From assembly GCA_007693325.1 (NCBI GenBank), contig REDW01000077.1, positions 32,389 through 96,388 on the forward strand: a stretch of 64,000 nucleotides of DNA, written 5' to 3'. Both the position numbers and the translations under genes were made by a program. The DNA is from Spirochaetaceae bacterium (GTDB lineage: Bacteria > Spirochaetota > Spirochaetia > DSM-27196 > PWMO01). Under the pieces are notes generated by a model. The model made no database searches. It was not told the origin of the DNA and saw only the letters and a program-made list of their open reading frames with translations. This document shows positions 34,619-47,029 of the stretch, one piece after another (position 1 is the first letter of the stretch; each line of letters starts with the position of its first letter).

Positions 34619-36031
34619 TCAGCGATACCTCTGATCGAGCGCCCACGTTGCAAGCTGACTCTCGATCAGTTGCGGCAGGTTCTGATCCTCAACCTGCAGG
34701 TAGACTGTCCGCGCAAGGCGGTTCTGTTCGCGAAGCTCGTAATGCCCGCCCATCAGAAAGTACATCTGGGCCTTGATCAACCGGTTGTCCTCCTGTTCAA
34801 TCTGACGCAACAGGCGGCTGTCAACATTTGGTGTGATATAGAAACGCGCCATGTCGTAGTACAGCGTTTCACGTGGCAGCCGGTTGACAATTGAATTGAG
34901 GTAGTTGCGCGCACCGGCCTCGTCAGCGTTGTTGCGCAGCGCCAACGCCGCCAGCAACGGATAGTTGTAGTGCGATTCCTCGTACTGCCAGGCGCGGCGG
35001 AAGTAGCCGGCGGATCGCTCCCACTCCTCGCGCATGAACGTGAGCATTCCCAGCGGGGCGAAGGCCGCGTGGTAATCTGGCCGCATCTCGACGGCGGTAC
35101 GGTAGTCCCGGTAGGCTGCATCAAAGTTACCGACGCTTGCGTGAAGACGGCCACGGTTGGCATAGTTCAGAAACACGCCTGGATCGAGCTCGATGGCGCG
35201 CGTGTAATCTGCTATGGCGCCGTCAAAGTCACGCCTCTCGGCGCGTACGCGGGCGCGATCGACGTAGTGCCATGAGTACTCGGGCTGCAACTCGATTGCG
35301 GTACTGATGTCCTGTTCGGCGGCGTGCAGATTGTGCTGCCGCGCCCGCGCCCGCGAGCGGTCCGACCAGGCGAACGAGTACTCGGGATCAATCTCGACGG
35401 CGCGGGTCAGCACCTCCTCGGCTTGCTCGTGTTCCCTCTGGCGCAGCAGCGCGTTACCGAGCCCGACAAGGGCTACGTAGTTATCGGGATCGTGATTGAG
35501 GCCCTCCTGGAACGCGTTGCGCGCCTGTGGAACCTGGCCCTGCTGTAGATAGCTCTCTCCCAGCGCGGCGTACGCCTGCGCGTTGCCCGGCTGGTTGTCG
35601 ATAACCCTCTGCAGGAGCTCAGACTGCCGCTCGGCGTCGCCGCTATAGCCGGCCAGCAGCGCACGGTTGAACAGTGCATCTGCGTTGTCCGGGTCCACCT
35701 CGAGGACGGCGTCCAGGAGTGACTCAGCGACGTCGAACTGGCCCGCAGCCAGCAGCAACCCCGACAGAAGCACGCGCGTCTGAGGCTCATCGGGCTGTTC
35801 CAACCGCGCCTGTTCGTACGCGGCAATGGCAGCCTCGGGATCGCCGAGGCTCATGTAGAGACTGATGGCCTGCCAGGCATCCTGCTCGGGATCCTCAAGA
35901 TCGGGTACTACAGCAGCATCGGGGTCTTCTTCGATACGTTCTTCAACCGTGGCGCATCCCCACAGCAGAAGGCCGGCCAGCATAGCGGCTATCCACCATA
36001 CGCGGCGGCGCTGCTTCAAAGCTTCATGCAT
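34619..36031 (-). CDS. TPR-repeat lipoprotein
   Basis: 470 aa. Signal MHEALKQRRRVWWIAAMLAGLLLWGC ends at lipobox cysteine about residue 26. The rest is at least nine tetratricopeptide repeats, for example QAYAALGESYLQQGQVPQARNAF, YVALVGLGNALLRQREHEQAE and FLNYANRGRLHASVGNFDAAYRDY. TPRs hold other proteins, so this is probably an envelope assembly scaffold. ATG at 36031 is chosen over GTG at 36037 because the promoter -10 box (36040-36045) would leave the GTG upstream of the RNA start. Confidence 0.85.
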   Translation of the reverse strand: MHEALKQRRRVWWIAAMLAGLLLWGCATVEERIEEDPDAAVVPDLEDPEQDAWQAISLYMSLGDPEAAIAAYEQARLEQPDEPQTRVLLSGLLLAAGQFDVAESLLDAVLEVDPDNADALFNRALLAGYSGDAERQSELLQRVIDNQPGNAQAYAALGESYLQQGQVPQARNAFQEGLNHDPDNYVALVGLGNALLRQREHEQAEEVLTRAVEIDPEYSFAWSDRSRARARQHNLHAAEQDISTAIELQPEYSWHYVDRARVRAERRDFDGAIADYTRAIELDPGVFLNYANRGRLHASVGNFDAAYRDYRTAVEMRPDYHAAFAPLGMLTFMREEWERSAGYFRRAWQYEESHYNYPLLAALALRNNADEAGARNYLNSIVNRLPRETLYYDMARFYITPNVDSRLLRQIEQEDNRLIKAQMYFLMGGHYELREQNRLARTVYLQVEDQNLPQLIESQLATWALDQRYR

Positions 36032-36039
36032 ATTCACTG

Positions 36040-36069
36040 ATTCTCACACGCTCAATCGATACCCGTCAA
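36040..36069 (-). promoter_or_regulatory. promoter of the TPR lipoprotein gene, leaderless
   Basis: On the minus strand: TTGACG, 18 bases ending in TGT, then GAGAAT (extended -10) and 8 bases to the ATG. Confidence 0.55.
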
Positions 36070-36080
36070 TAGGCCGCGCG

Positions 36081-36109
36081 TTGCATTTCCGCTGTGCTCC
36101 TGCTACAAT
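36081..36109 (+). promoter_or_regulatory. promoter of the 607-residue anchored protein, near-leaderless
   Basis: TTGCAT, 17 bases, TACAAT preceded by TGC (extended -10), then 10 bases to the ATG without a ribosome-binding site. Confidence 0.6.
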
Positions 36110-36119
36110 CGGCGACATA

Positions 36120-37943
36120 ATGAAAAAGTGGTTGGCACTGCTGCTCATTCCGGTGCTATACGCAGGGATCATCGCCCTGCTGGTGCTGCTGCAGTTCTCG
36201 GATGACCAGAGTTTCTCACAGCAGTTTGGAGCCCTCAGCCTGCGCGGCCGCAGGGCACTGGCGATAGAAGACGAAAACCAGCCGATCACCGAACTGCGCA
36301 TAGAGTACGGCGGGCTGCAGTTCACCTTTAACGCTGAGTCAAGCGTTGCGCTCGATTATGGGGAGGGAAGTCAAACGCTGCTGGCGGTAACCGGCTATTC
36401 GCAAATCGAGCGCGGCTTTGAAGTCCAACTGGAGGACGAGGTACGGGTGCAGTTCCTGCTCACCGAAGACGATGATCCCGAGCTTCAGATCCGGCCGCTG
36501 ATTCCCGTCCCACCGCCGGAGGCCTTGGCAATCACCATCCCGTTTACCACCGCCCACGGGGCACAGGCAGACCTGCCGACAGCCGGAGAATCACTGCCGG
36601 TGCAACACGACTCGCGTACCTACCTGTTGGCACCACCACCGAGGTCAACGGTGCAGCAAAGCAGCGTGCGGCTGCCGGCCGACGTTCAGTCGCAGACCAT
36701 CCGCTACACCGCGGTCGAACAGCAGCCCGAAGACGTAGTGACGCTGTGGTTCTCTGACCGGCAGCTGGCAATCCCGGACCAGGACTACGCGGCGCAGCTG
36801 CAGGACTATATCGATCAGAGTTATCGCGGCTGGCGCAGCGGCCGCTTCAATCCCGGCAGCGGCACCTGGCAGATGCGCGAAGGATCCCCCCGGTTTCGCG
36901 AGGAAATCCTGACCGCCACGCTTGCCGAAGCCTGGCGCCGCGATCAGTACGGGCAGACGTTTGCCGATATGCGCCGCGCGGCAGACCGGCACGCAGACCA
37001 GATCGGCCTGCTCTCGAGTGCCTTCCTGGGCAACCTGCGCCAGATCAAGTTTGAAGTCCAGTCCGAAGACAGCGCCACCAACCAGAGACTGCTGGCCGCC
37101 GCCGAGAACCGTGATCCGGATCTGTTCCGCACCCCGGACCTGATGTCCTTTGCGCTGCACCGCGGCAGCCGCGCACTGGCAGACGAGGTCACCGCGTTTG
37201 CCGCCGAGCTCGACTACCGTGATCTGGATCTGTTCCAGACCGTCGGGCTGCTCCACAATGCGTTTATCTCCGATCCAGTTTCCAGCGCGGCCGAACGGGC
37301 CTTCGGCAGATTTGACGCCGTGATTGAAGAGCGGTTCTTCCCGGCAATCATTCGTATAGACGAAGGTTTTTTTCTGCAGAGCGCATCCGGACAGATCGAT
37401 ACCCGCCTGTCGGTGCGCGCCGGAGTGATCATGGAGCGCGCCGGCCGCCAACGCAACGACGCCCGTATGATCGACATCGGGCGCAACCTGGTAGTCTCGG
37501 CACTGGCGCTATCCGATGACCAGGGCTTCCTGCCGCGAGTGCTGATCGCCACCGCCAGCGGCTTTCAATCCAGCGACGGTGCGATTGGACCGGAAGAGCT
37601 TTACGGCTACCTTCACGACAACCCCAACTATCCACAGCTGGTCTCGCTGTATGACCAGGTTGGTGCGGGAACCTGGATATGGACTGCAGCCAACATTTCG
37701 GGGATTACGGTCACCGATGAAGAGATTTCGTTTGCGGTGCAGGCGCCGGTCAACCGCACCCACTACCTGATGGTACAGGGGGTGCCGCCGTTTCGCTCAA
37801 TGGAGCTGTTTGGCCTGGAGTGGCGTAACGATCCATCGTTCGAGGTTTACGCCCGCGGACGTCACTACAACCCGCAGACCCGTTCACTGCTGATCAAGTA
37901 CAGCGATACCGTGGCCGAGCGGCGCGTGATCCTTAACTACTGA
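36120..37943 (+). CDS. membrane-anchored extracytoplasmic protein, unknown family
   Basis: 607 aa. Residues 5-25 (LALLLIPVLYAGIIALLVLLQF) form a single N-terminal helix without a cleavage or lipobox site, leaving a large extracytoplasmic part. Residues 40-240 are beta-rich. Residues 270-520 look largely alpha-helical, with regular segments such as LAEAWRRDQYGQTFADMRRAADRHADQIG and TRLSVRAGVIMERAGRQRNDARM, resembling an alpha/alpha barrel of the type found in glycosidases and lyases. The C-terminus is beta again. No catalytic motif is recognised. It diverges from the TPR lipoprotein gene. Confidence 0.7.
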   Translation: MKKWLALLLIPVLYAGIIALLVLLQFSDDQSFSQQFGALSLRGRRALAIEDENQPITELRIEYGGLQFTFNAESSVALDYGEGSQTLLAVTGYSQIERGFEVQLEDEVRVQFLLTEDDDPELQIRPLIPVPPPEALAITIPFTTAHGAQADLPTAGESLPVQHDSRTYLLAPPPRSTVQQSSVRLPADVQSQTIRYTAVEQQPEDVVTLWFSDRQLAIPDQDYAAQLQDYIDQSYRGWRSGRFNPGSGTWQMREGSPRFREEILTATLAEAWRRDQYGQTFADMRRAADRHADQIGLLSSAFLGNLRQIKFEVQSEDSATNQRLLAAAENRDPDLFRTPDLMSFALHRGSRALADEVTAFAAELDYRDLDLFQTVGLLHNAFISDPVSSAAERAFGRFDAVIEERFFPAIIRIDEGFFLQSASGQIDTRLSVRAGVIMERAGRQRNDARMIDIGRNLVVSALALSDDQGFLPRVLIATASGFQSSDGAIGPEELYGYLHDNPNYPQLVSLYDQVGAGTWIWTAANISGITVTDEEISFAVQAPVNRTHYLMVQGVPPFRSMELFGLEWRNDPSFEVYARGRHYNPQTRSLLIKYSDTVAERRVILNY

Positions 37944-39447
37944 CCGCCCGCTGCAGCAGCGCTTCCCAATGCCGGTAGACCTGGGCGTACTGGTCTACGA
38001 GGGTCTGATCCGGCTCGATTACCGCGGTGCGTTGCAGACCACCGAAGGCGTCCTCCGGCGAGTCATAGATCCCCGCGCCTACGCCGGCACCGCGCGCGGC
38101 ACCTTCAGCCCCGTCGGTACGGTAGAGGTGCACCTCGGTCCCGGTGACCGTAGCAAAGACCGACTGAAACAGCGGACTGAGAAACATGTTGGCGTGACCA
38201 GCCTTGACGGTATCGATCTGCATGCCCATTGCACGCATGATCTGCACCCCGTAGTTGAGCGCAAAGACAATACCTTCCTGTCCGGCGCGCAGCAGGTGCG
38301 AACGGTCGTGAATATTGAAATTGAGGCCGTGAATCGACGCGCCGATATCGCGGTTCTCGAGTGTACGCTCGGCGCCGTTGCCGTAGGGAAGAATCCGCAC
38401 TCCCTCTGCTCCCAGCGCGGCCTGTGCGGCAAGATCATTCATTGCGGGGTAATCGGCCCCGGCCTTGCCGCTGGGGAAAGCCTCAACGGTGATGCGTTTG
38501 AGCCAGCTGTAGAGAATGCCGGTCCCGTTGAGACACAGCAGTACGCCGTAACGGCCGGCCCGCTGACTATGATTGACGTGGACAAAGGTATTGACGCGCG
38601 AGTCGGGATCGTACTGCGGTGTATCCAGAATTCCGTAGACTACGCCCGAGGTACCCGCCGTTGTAGCGGCCTCACCGGGGTTGAGCACCCCAAGGCTGAA
38701 CGCGTTGTTGGGCTGATCCCCGGCGCGATAGGCAACCGGGGTACCCGCCGGCACGCCGAGGGACTCGGCAACCCCGCTCAGCAGTTGGCCCTGTAGCGCA
38801 AACGTCGGCCTGATCTCGGGCAGCAGCTCAGGCGCAAAACCGAAGTGCTGCATCAGAAACTGTGCCGGCGAGTCGTCAATGAAATCCCACAGGATCCCTT
38901 CGGACAGTCCCGACGGTGTGGTGGTGACCTCGCCGGTCAGCCGGTAGGCCACGTAGTCACCGGGCAGCATCATCTTGTCAATGCTGCCGAACAGCTCGGG
39001 CTCGTTCTCTTTCACCCACGCCAGCTTGGCAGCGGTAAAGTTACCCGGAGAGTTCAGCAGACGCTCCAGGCAGCGTTGCGCTCCGAGAGCCTCGTAGGCG
39101 CGGTTGCCGTAGGGCACGGCGCGGCTGTCGCACCAGATGATCGACGGCCGCAGCGCTGCCCCCTGTTTGTCGAGAAGCACCAGGCCGTGCATCTGGTACG
39201 AGATGCCGATGGCGGACACCTCGGCCAGTTGCGCGGCGTATTCAGAGCGCAGCATAGCCGCGCTCTTCTGCACATGCTCCCACCAGACCTCGGGATCCTG
39301 CTCTGCCCAGCCGGATTGCGCCGCGTGGATCTTCAATTCACTGTCCGGTGAGGTAGCCGAGCCAACCAGCGCACCGGAGTCCGCCTCTATCAGGCCGGCC
39401 TTTATTGACGAGCTGCCAACATCGAATCCCAAGAGATAACCGCCCAT
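37933..39447 (-). CDS. xylB: xylulokinase
   Basis: 504 aa FGGY kinase. LLGFDVGSSSIKAGLI is the N-terminal phosphate-binding motif, SYQMHGLVLLDKQG holds the xylulokinase-type substrate loop, and GGLQRTAVIEPDQ closes the C-terminal domain. The enzyme makes xylulose-5-phosphate. It lies 26 bases downstream of tkt, so together they take D-xylulose into the pentose phosphate pathway. The last 11 bases overlap the convergent gene. xylA is not in the window. Confidence 0.88.
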   Translation of the reverse strand: MGGYLLGFDVGSSSIKAGLIEADSGALVGSATSPDSELKIHAAQSGWAEQDPEVWWEHVQKSAAMLRSEYAAQLAEVSAIGISYQMHGLVLLDKQGAALRPSIIWCDSRAVPYGNRAYEALGAQRCLERLLNSPGNFTAAKLAWVKENEPELFGSIDKMMLPGDYVAYRLTGEVTTTPSGLSEGILWDFIDDSPAQFLMQHFGFAPELLPEIRPTFALQGQLLSGVAESLGVPAGTPVAYRAGDQPNNAFSLGVLNPGEAATTAGTSGVVYGILDTPQYDPDSRVNTFVHVNHSQRAGRYGVLLCLNGTGILYSWLKRITVEAFPSGKAGADYPAMNDLAAQAALGAEGVRILPYGNGAERTLENRDIGASIHGLNFNIHDRSHLLRAGQEGIVFALNYGVQIMRAMGMQIDTVKAGHANMFLSPLFQSVFATVTGTEVHLYRTDGAEGAARGAGVGAGIYDSPEDAFGGLQRTAVIEPDQTLVDQYAQVYRHWEALLQRAVSS

Positions 39448-39473
39448 CGTTTCCTCCAGCAGACCTGGCCGGT

Positions 39474-42682
<3,209 letters not shown>

Positions 42683-42691
42683 ACGGTAACG

Positions 42692-43264
42692 CTACGACGA
42701 CATGCGCTGCGACAGCGCATCGAGGACCGCTTCGATGCGCAGCCCGGTGGCCTGCAGCAGCACCAGCAAATGGTAGATCAGATCGGCGCTCTCGCTGATG
42801 ATCTCGCGCTCTGTCCGCGCCAGAATGAGCTCAATGGCCTCCTCACCGGTCTTCTTGCGGATCTTGTCCGGCCCTTCGCGAAACAGGTGGGTGGTGTAGG
42901 AGCCCTCCGGCATAGCCGCCTGACGCTCGGCGATGATCTGCTGCAGGCGCTGCAGCAGCTCCGAGCGGCCCGTATCCGCCGCAGCGGCAGCGGACAGCCC
43001 GGAACCCGCCTGTGCCTGGCGCGCTGCCGCCCCGCTATCGACTTCCGCTCTGGTATCAACAACCGCGCGGTAAAACGACTGCCGCTCTACGATCGACACC
43101 AGCGGCGCCTCCGGCGGCAGCGGCAACAGCCGGGAGGTCTCTGCGTCGAGAACCCACAGCACGCCCTGCTCGGTGCTCTTCTGGAAGCCCTTGCGCGAGG
43201 TTTCGGCCACATCGATTGGTTCACCGGTGTTATTGCAGACAACCACCGGTTTTCGATCTACCAC
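42692..43264 (-). CDS. hisE: phosphoribosyl-ATP pyrophosphatase HisE with a degenerate HisI-like N-terminus
   Basis: 190 aa. Residues about 100-190 are a complete HisE: LQRLQQIIAERQAAMPEGSYTTHLF, KIRKKTGEEAIELILA and ESADLIYHLLVLLQ with the metal-binding glutamates. Residues 1-70 recall the start of HisI (AETSRKGFQKSTEQGVLWVLDAETSRLLPLPP against the YMNxEALxxTLETGEVxYxSRSRxxLW region). They lack the KGxTSG, DCD and Cys/His metal ligands, so phosphoribosyl-AMP cyclohydrolase activity is unlikely. A Ser/Ala-rich linker joins the two. GTG start overlaps the hisA stop by 7 bases. Confidence 0.85.
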   Translation of the reverse strand: MVDRKPVVVCNNTGEPIDVAETSRKGFQKSTEQGVLWVLDAETSRLLPLPPEAPLVSIVERQSFYRAVVDTRAEVDSGAAARQAQAGSGLSAAAAADTGRSELLQRLQQIIAERQAAMPEGSYTTHLFREGPDKIRKKTGEEAIELILARTEREIISESADLIYHLLVLLQATGLRIEAVLDALSQRMSS

Positions 43265-44004
43265 AGCAGTTCTCCGTCCGGCGCCGGGAACGCCCGCAGG
43301 AGCTCCGACAGGATGACAGCGTCCTCGTAGATCGCCTTGCCGGTGATAACCGCCACCACGTTTTTGTGCCGCCGGCTGACAAGCTGTTCCACATCGGCAA
43401 TTGAGCCGACGCCGCCGGAGACTATAACCGGTAGTTGCGAGGCTTCGGCGATGCGGTTGGCACCCTCGATATCGGGACCACTGAGCATGCCGTCGTTGGC
43501 GATATTGGTATAAATGATGCCGCAGGCGCCCACCTCGCGGGCACGCCTGGCCAGGGTTACGTCTTCTATGCCGGTCTGGCGTTCCCAGCCCTCCACGTAC
43601 ACCATGTGATCGCGGGCATCGATGCCGGCCAGGAAGACGTTACCGTAGTGCGCGCTCCAGCCCTCGACTATCTCGGGGCGACGCGCAAACGTGGTGCCGA
43701 TGACAAAACGGTCGATACCGAGATCCATCAGCTCCTCGATATCATCGTCGGTACGAATGCCGCCACCGAGCTCGAGGGTGCACGGCACAGCCTTGCGAAT
43801 CTTGCGGATCTTCTTGCGGTTGCTCTGCATGTCACCGCGGGCGGCATCGAGATCCACGATATGCAGCCGCGTGGCACCGGCCTGCACAAAGTCGCGTGCC
43901 ACCGCTACCGGATCTTTTTCATAGACGTCAACCTGATCGTAGTCACCCTGTGTCAGGCGGACGCAGCGCCCACCGAGAATATCAATCGCCGGGATTACCA
44001 TCAT
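43258..44004 (-). CDS. hisA: HisA, ProFAR isomerase
   Basis: 248 aa. MVIPAIDILGGRCVRLTQGDYDQ is the standard start with the catalytic aspartate, ELGGGIRTDDDIEELMDLGIDRFVIGT is the first phosphate motif and VIVSGGVGSIADVEQL the second. HisA is the fourth-step isomerase of histidine synthesis. AGGAG is 7 bases before the ATG. It follows the sugar kinase gene by 14 bases and overlaps hisE, so the histidine genes ride on the sugar operon transcript or have an unseen internal promoter. Confidence 0.93.
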   Translation of the reverse strand: MMVIPAIDILGGRCVRLTQGDYDQVDVYEKDPVAVARDFVQAGATRLHIVDLDAARGDMQSNRKKIRKIRKAVPCTLELGGGIRTDDDIEELMDLGIDRFVIGTTFARRPEIVEGWSAHYGNVFLAGIDARDHMVYVEGWERQTGIEDVTLARRAREVGACGIIYTNIANDGMLSGPDIEGANRIAEASQLPVIVSGGVGSIADVEQLVSRRHKNVVAVITGKAIYEDAVILSELLRAFPAPDGELLW

Positions 44005-44018
44005 GTGAGTTCTCCTGT

Positions 44019-45512
44019 TCAGAGCAGTTTCATGAATTGTTGCGCGTATTCTTCCAGGCCCTCCAGAGCCGCCGGACGAATCCGCTGTGTGTGAATCTCA
44101 AACGTATCGGTCAGGTCACGCACATCGATCCCTTCCCACGCGGTCCGCCCTACCATGGCGGCACCAAACGAGGTTGCCTCCTTGAGATCGCTCAGGTAGA
44201 CCGGAGACTGCGGACGGTAGGCCGCCAGGATGGTGTTGTAGTCGAGGTTATTGCGGAAGCCGCCTTCGATGTAGATCGCGGTTCCCTCGCTGTGCCCGAT
44301 GCGCTCCAACGCCACCCCGGTCTGAATCACCAGCGAAAGGTTCAACACCGCGAGTGCCACCGGCAGGTCATTGAAGAACTGCGGCACAGCACGGCCCGAG
44401 CCAATATCTTCGAGCGCGTAGAACCTTCCGCCCTCGAAAACGCGCGGCTCGGAATCGGGGAACTGTCCGGTTCCCCGCACTACGCTGGGGAATATGAACA
44501 GCGACTTGTCGCGAATCACGCGCTGATAGAGTGCGTTGTTGAACTCCGGGTAGCTGTCGGCGTTGTTCATCTCCAGCAGTAGCTTGGTGTAGACCTCGAA
44601 TTCCTGACCGCCCATGAGAATTGAGGTCTTGACCGGGGTACCGAACGCCGAGCGGTTGTAGAATACCGTCTTACCGAGCTCGTCATCCGAGAAGAAGACC
44701 TGTTCCATCGGGTGCATGGCAACGCACCAGGTGCCGGTGGAGTTGAGCACAAAGTCCTCTTCCATCTTCAGCAGGTAGGGCAGCAGGGATGCGTTGGAGT
44801 CGTGGATTCCGAGCGTCACAATTGTAGACGGATCGAGTCCGGTCTGAGTGAGCACCTCCGGTCGAAGCGTTCCAAGCACTTCCCACGGTGAACCTACGCG
44901 CTGGGGCACCAGGTCACGAATGCCGAGACCGTCGGCAACCGCGGACCAGCTGTCCTTGGCAAAGTCCCACAGGAACGTATGACAGCCGGGATAGGTGAAG
45001 TCCGCGGCCTTCTGGCCGGTCAGCCTGAAGCCGAAGAACTCCGGGAAGAACAGCACCGAAGCGGTGCGGGCAAAATCGTCGGGGAACTTCTGCTGCAGAT
45101 AGTAGATCGCCTTGCCGGGATTGATCAGCGGCTTGAGCTCGGCGGTGGCCGTCTGCTGCTGCAGCTCGATCCGCGATCCAAACGCCTGGAAGAACGTATC
45201 GTGGAAGTCGTCGCCGGGATCGTGGGTGTAGTCGAGCGCCGGAACCGTGGGGTTGCCATCCGGATCCACGCAGACAAACGCTGCGCCGTGGGTGGATACC
45301 GAGATAACCCGGATAGGGTACTGCGCGGCGAATTGCTTCAGATTCTGCAGCAACCAGCGCTCGATCTCGACTACCGGCTCGGCGGACACGCCGTTCTGCT
45401 GCACAGCGGGGAACCGCTGCGAAACCGTATCGATCAGCTTCAGCTGATTATCGTAGATCAGCAGCTTCTTGTTGGTCTTGCCGACGTCAAATACCGCAAT
45501 AGCGTACTCCAT
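44019..45512 (-). CDS. FGGY-family sugar kinase (rhamnulokinase-like)
   Basis: 497 aa. AIAVFDVGKTNKKLLIYD is an FGGY N-terminal phosphate loop of the rhamnulokinase/fuculokinase group, and EGGFRNNLDYNTILAAYRP is the ATP-binding segment. It should phosphorylate a ketose such as L-rhamnulose or L-fuculose at C1. Its neighbours are rhamnose mutarotase and a class II aldolase, so L-rhamnulose is the best guess. ATG at 45512 has AGGAG 7 bases upstream and is preferred to GTG at 45518. Confidence 0.85.
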   Translation of the reverse strand: MEYAIAVFDVGKTNKKLLIYDNQLKLIDTVSQRFPAVQQNGVSAEPVVEIERWLLQNLKQFAAQYPIRVISVSTHGAAFVCVDPDGNPTVPALDYTHDPGDDFHDTFFQAFGSRIELQQQTATAELKPLINPGKAIYYLQQKFPDDFARTASVLFFPEFFGFRLTGQKAADFTYPGCHTFLWDFAKDSWSAVADGLGIRDLVPQRVGSPWEVLGTLRPEVLTQTGLDPSTIVTLGIHDSNASLLPYLLKMEEDFVLNSTGTWCVAMHPMEQVFFSDDELGKTVFYNRSAFGTPVKTSILMGGQEFEVYTKLLLEMNNADSYPEFNNALYQRVIRDKSLFIFPSVVRGTGQFPDSEPRVFEGGRFYALEDIGSGRAVPQFFNDLPVALAVLNLSLVIQTGVALERIGHSEGTAIYIEGGFRNNLDYNTILAAYRPQSPVYLSDLKEATSFGAAMVGRTAWEGIDVRDLTDTFEIHTQRIRPAALEGLEEYAQQFMKLL

Positions 45513-45514
45513 GC

Positions 45515-46663
45515 TCACTCTCCTGCGCTGACCTGGCTGCGGAAGCGCTCGACTTCCCAGCCCAGAATGAAGTCCGTCTGCTCCTGCGGCAGAGGCGTTG
45601 CACCTCCGAAAGCCTCGGCGTACACGGCAATCTGTACCGCATCCAGAAACACGGCCGCGGCGGCATCCATCATGCGCGGGTTACGGCCGTTGATGAAGAC
45701 GCCCAGCCCTTGCACCGCAACAACCGGCGCAACCCGCCCGGCCTCCTGCTGGAAATCAGCCAGGGCCGCACCGATCAGTTTTTTGGCCTCGAAACTGTCA
45801 TCGCCCAGTACGAGGAATGGAATCCGATGGCCGGCGTACACGATGTGGTCCGGGCTGAACGCGCGCGCCAATGGAGCAAAAGCGCTCTGGGAACGCACCA
45901 TGCGTGCAACTTCACGGTTGGTGAGAAATACGCTGCGGTACTCCGGTGAACCGGGGTCCAGTGCCTGCGCCTGTCTGGAGATCTGATACGCCAGCAGTTC
46001 GGCGCGCTGTGCGTCATAGGGTACGTTGGTCAGTTGCGGCAAGCGCGAGATGTGCTGCTTGACCTGCGTCACAATGCGCGCGTGCACCTGGCGTACCTCA
46101 TCGGCAGTGTCAGCACCGACCACCAACCCGTGATTCTGCAGCAGTATCAACTGCGGCGGCGCGCCGTGCGTATCGCGGTAGGCCTCGACCGCGTTGCCGA
46201 CAGCCTTTGCCAGAATCAGCCCCGGATTGATATTTGGAATCCAGGCCGCGTCGTCACCAAATACCCGCTGTGCCGCGGCTTCAGCCTCCGCCGAACAGGT
46301 AATGCCGTTTATCAGCGGCGGATGGGTGTGGATCACAAAGGTAAACGGCACCAGCTCATGCATCAGCGTTTCAACGCTGGGGCGCCGCTGTTCACCAGGT
46401 AAGCGGGCGTCCATCAGATCCTGCAGCGCCTCGCGCTCGCGCTGCTCGCTATCCTCGGGATAGTGCTTGCCCAGTACCGCAGCCAGCCTGGACCGGTCCA
46501 TCCTGACAAAGGTTTCTGCGGAAGCCTCGGCGAGAGTGGTTCCGGACGCCTTAACGTAGAGCGTACCGTCCACTTTGACCGACGTGTTGCCCCCTCCGGC
46601 CAGAACCCACTGCGGATTGGCGCCGTAGAATTGCGAAAGCTCAACCAGTTGCTCAAAGCTCAA
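45515..46663 (-). CDS. class II aldolase (rhamnulose/fuculose-1-phosphate aldolase type)
   Basis: 382 aa. WVLAGGGNTSVKVDGTLYVKASGT is the phosphate-binding opening of class II aldolase/adducin proteins, and FVIHTHPPLING provides two of the zinc histidines; LLQNHGLVVGA supplies the third. It resembles the aldolase half of two-domain RhaE-type enzymes, but the short-chain dehydrogenase half is missing, so lactaldehyde would be oxidised by another enzyme. It overlaps or abuts the kinase gene. Confidence 0.85.
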   Translation of the reverse strand: MSFEQLVELSQFYGANPQWVLAGGGNTSVKVDGTLYVKASGTTLAEASAETFVRMDRSRLAAVLGKHYPEDSEQREREALQDLMDARLPGEQRRPSVETLMHELVPFTFVIHTHPPLINGITCSAEAEAAAQRVFGDDAAWIPNINPGLILAKAVGNAVEAYRDTHGAPPQLILLQNHGLVVGADTADEVRQVHARIVTQVKQHISRLPQLTNVPYDAQRAELLAYQISRQAQALDPGSPEYRSVFLTNREVARMVRSQSAFAPLARAFSPDHIVYAGHRIPFLVLGDDSFEAKKLIGAALADFQQEAGRVAPVVAVQGLGVFINGRNPRMMDAAAAVFLDAVQIAVYAEAFGGATPLPQEQTDFILGWEVERFRSQVSAGE

Positions 46664-46678
46664 TGCATTACCCTCCGG

Positions 46679-46993
46679 TCAGTCCATATGGAAGACTTCG
46701 CGCAGACTCTTCACAATCGGCGAGTTGTCATCGTTGGTATCCATAATGTCAGCCATGTACTTCCACCACTTCTTGACGATCCGTGCTTTCGGCAGATCAG
46801 CGGTAGTATTGTGATCCTTGACCTTCTGCACCGCGAAAAGCGTCAGGCTGTCGGGGTCCAGAAAGATTGAATAGTCCTGCACTCCGGCTGCCTCGAGCTC
46901 GCGGACGAGCTCGGGCCAGACTTCGTCGTGCCTGCGCTGATACTCCGTTTCATAGCCGGCCTTCAGTTTCATTGTGAACGCTACCCGCTGCAT
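46679..46993 (-). CDS. rhaM: L-rhamnose mutarotase
   Basis: 104 aa, the family length. MKLKAGYETEYQRRHDEVWPELVRELEAAGV contains the conserved histidine and WPEL motif, and KWWKYMADIM the tryptophan pair near the C-terminus. RhaM speeds exchange of alpha- and beta-L-rhamnose so the isomerase gets its anomer. The ATG at 46993 has AGGAAC close before it and GGGGG further up. It is the first gene of the rhaM-aldolase-kinase-hisA-hisE set. Confidence 0.92.
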   Translation of the reverse strand: MQRVAFTMKLKAGYETEYQRRHDEVWPELVRELEAAGVQDYSIFLDPDSLTLFAVQKVKDHNTTADLPKARIVKKWWKYMADIMDTNDDNSPIVKSLREVFHMD

Positions 46994-47012
46994 GTTCCTG
47001 CCCCCTCTTCTC

Positions 47013-47029
47013 GCCGCAATCTCAGCGGC
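47013..47029 (-). promoter_or_regulatory. inverted repeat at the rhaM transcription start
   Basis: GCCGC, 7 bases, GCGGC directly after the -10 box. It may be an operator or a leader hairpin. Confidence 0.35.

Noticed and set aside
37969..38796. 275-codon open frame on the plus strand
   Set aside because: Antisense to xylB, whose motifs are complete.
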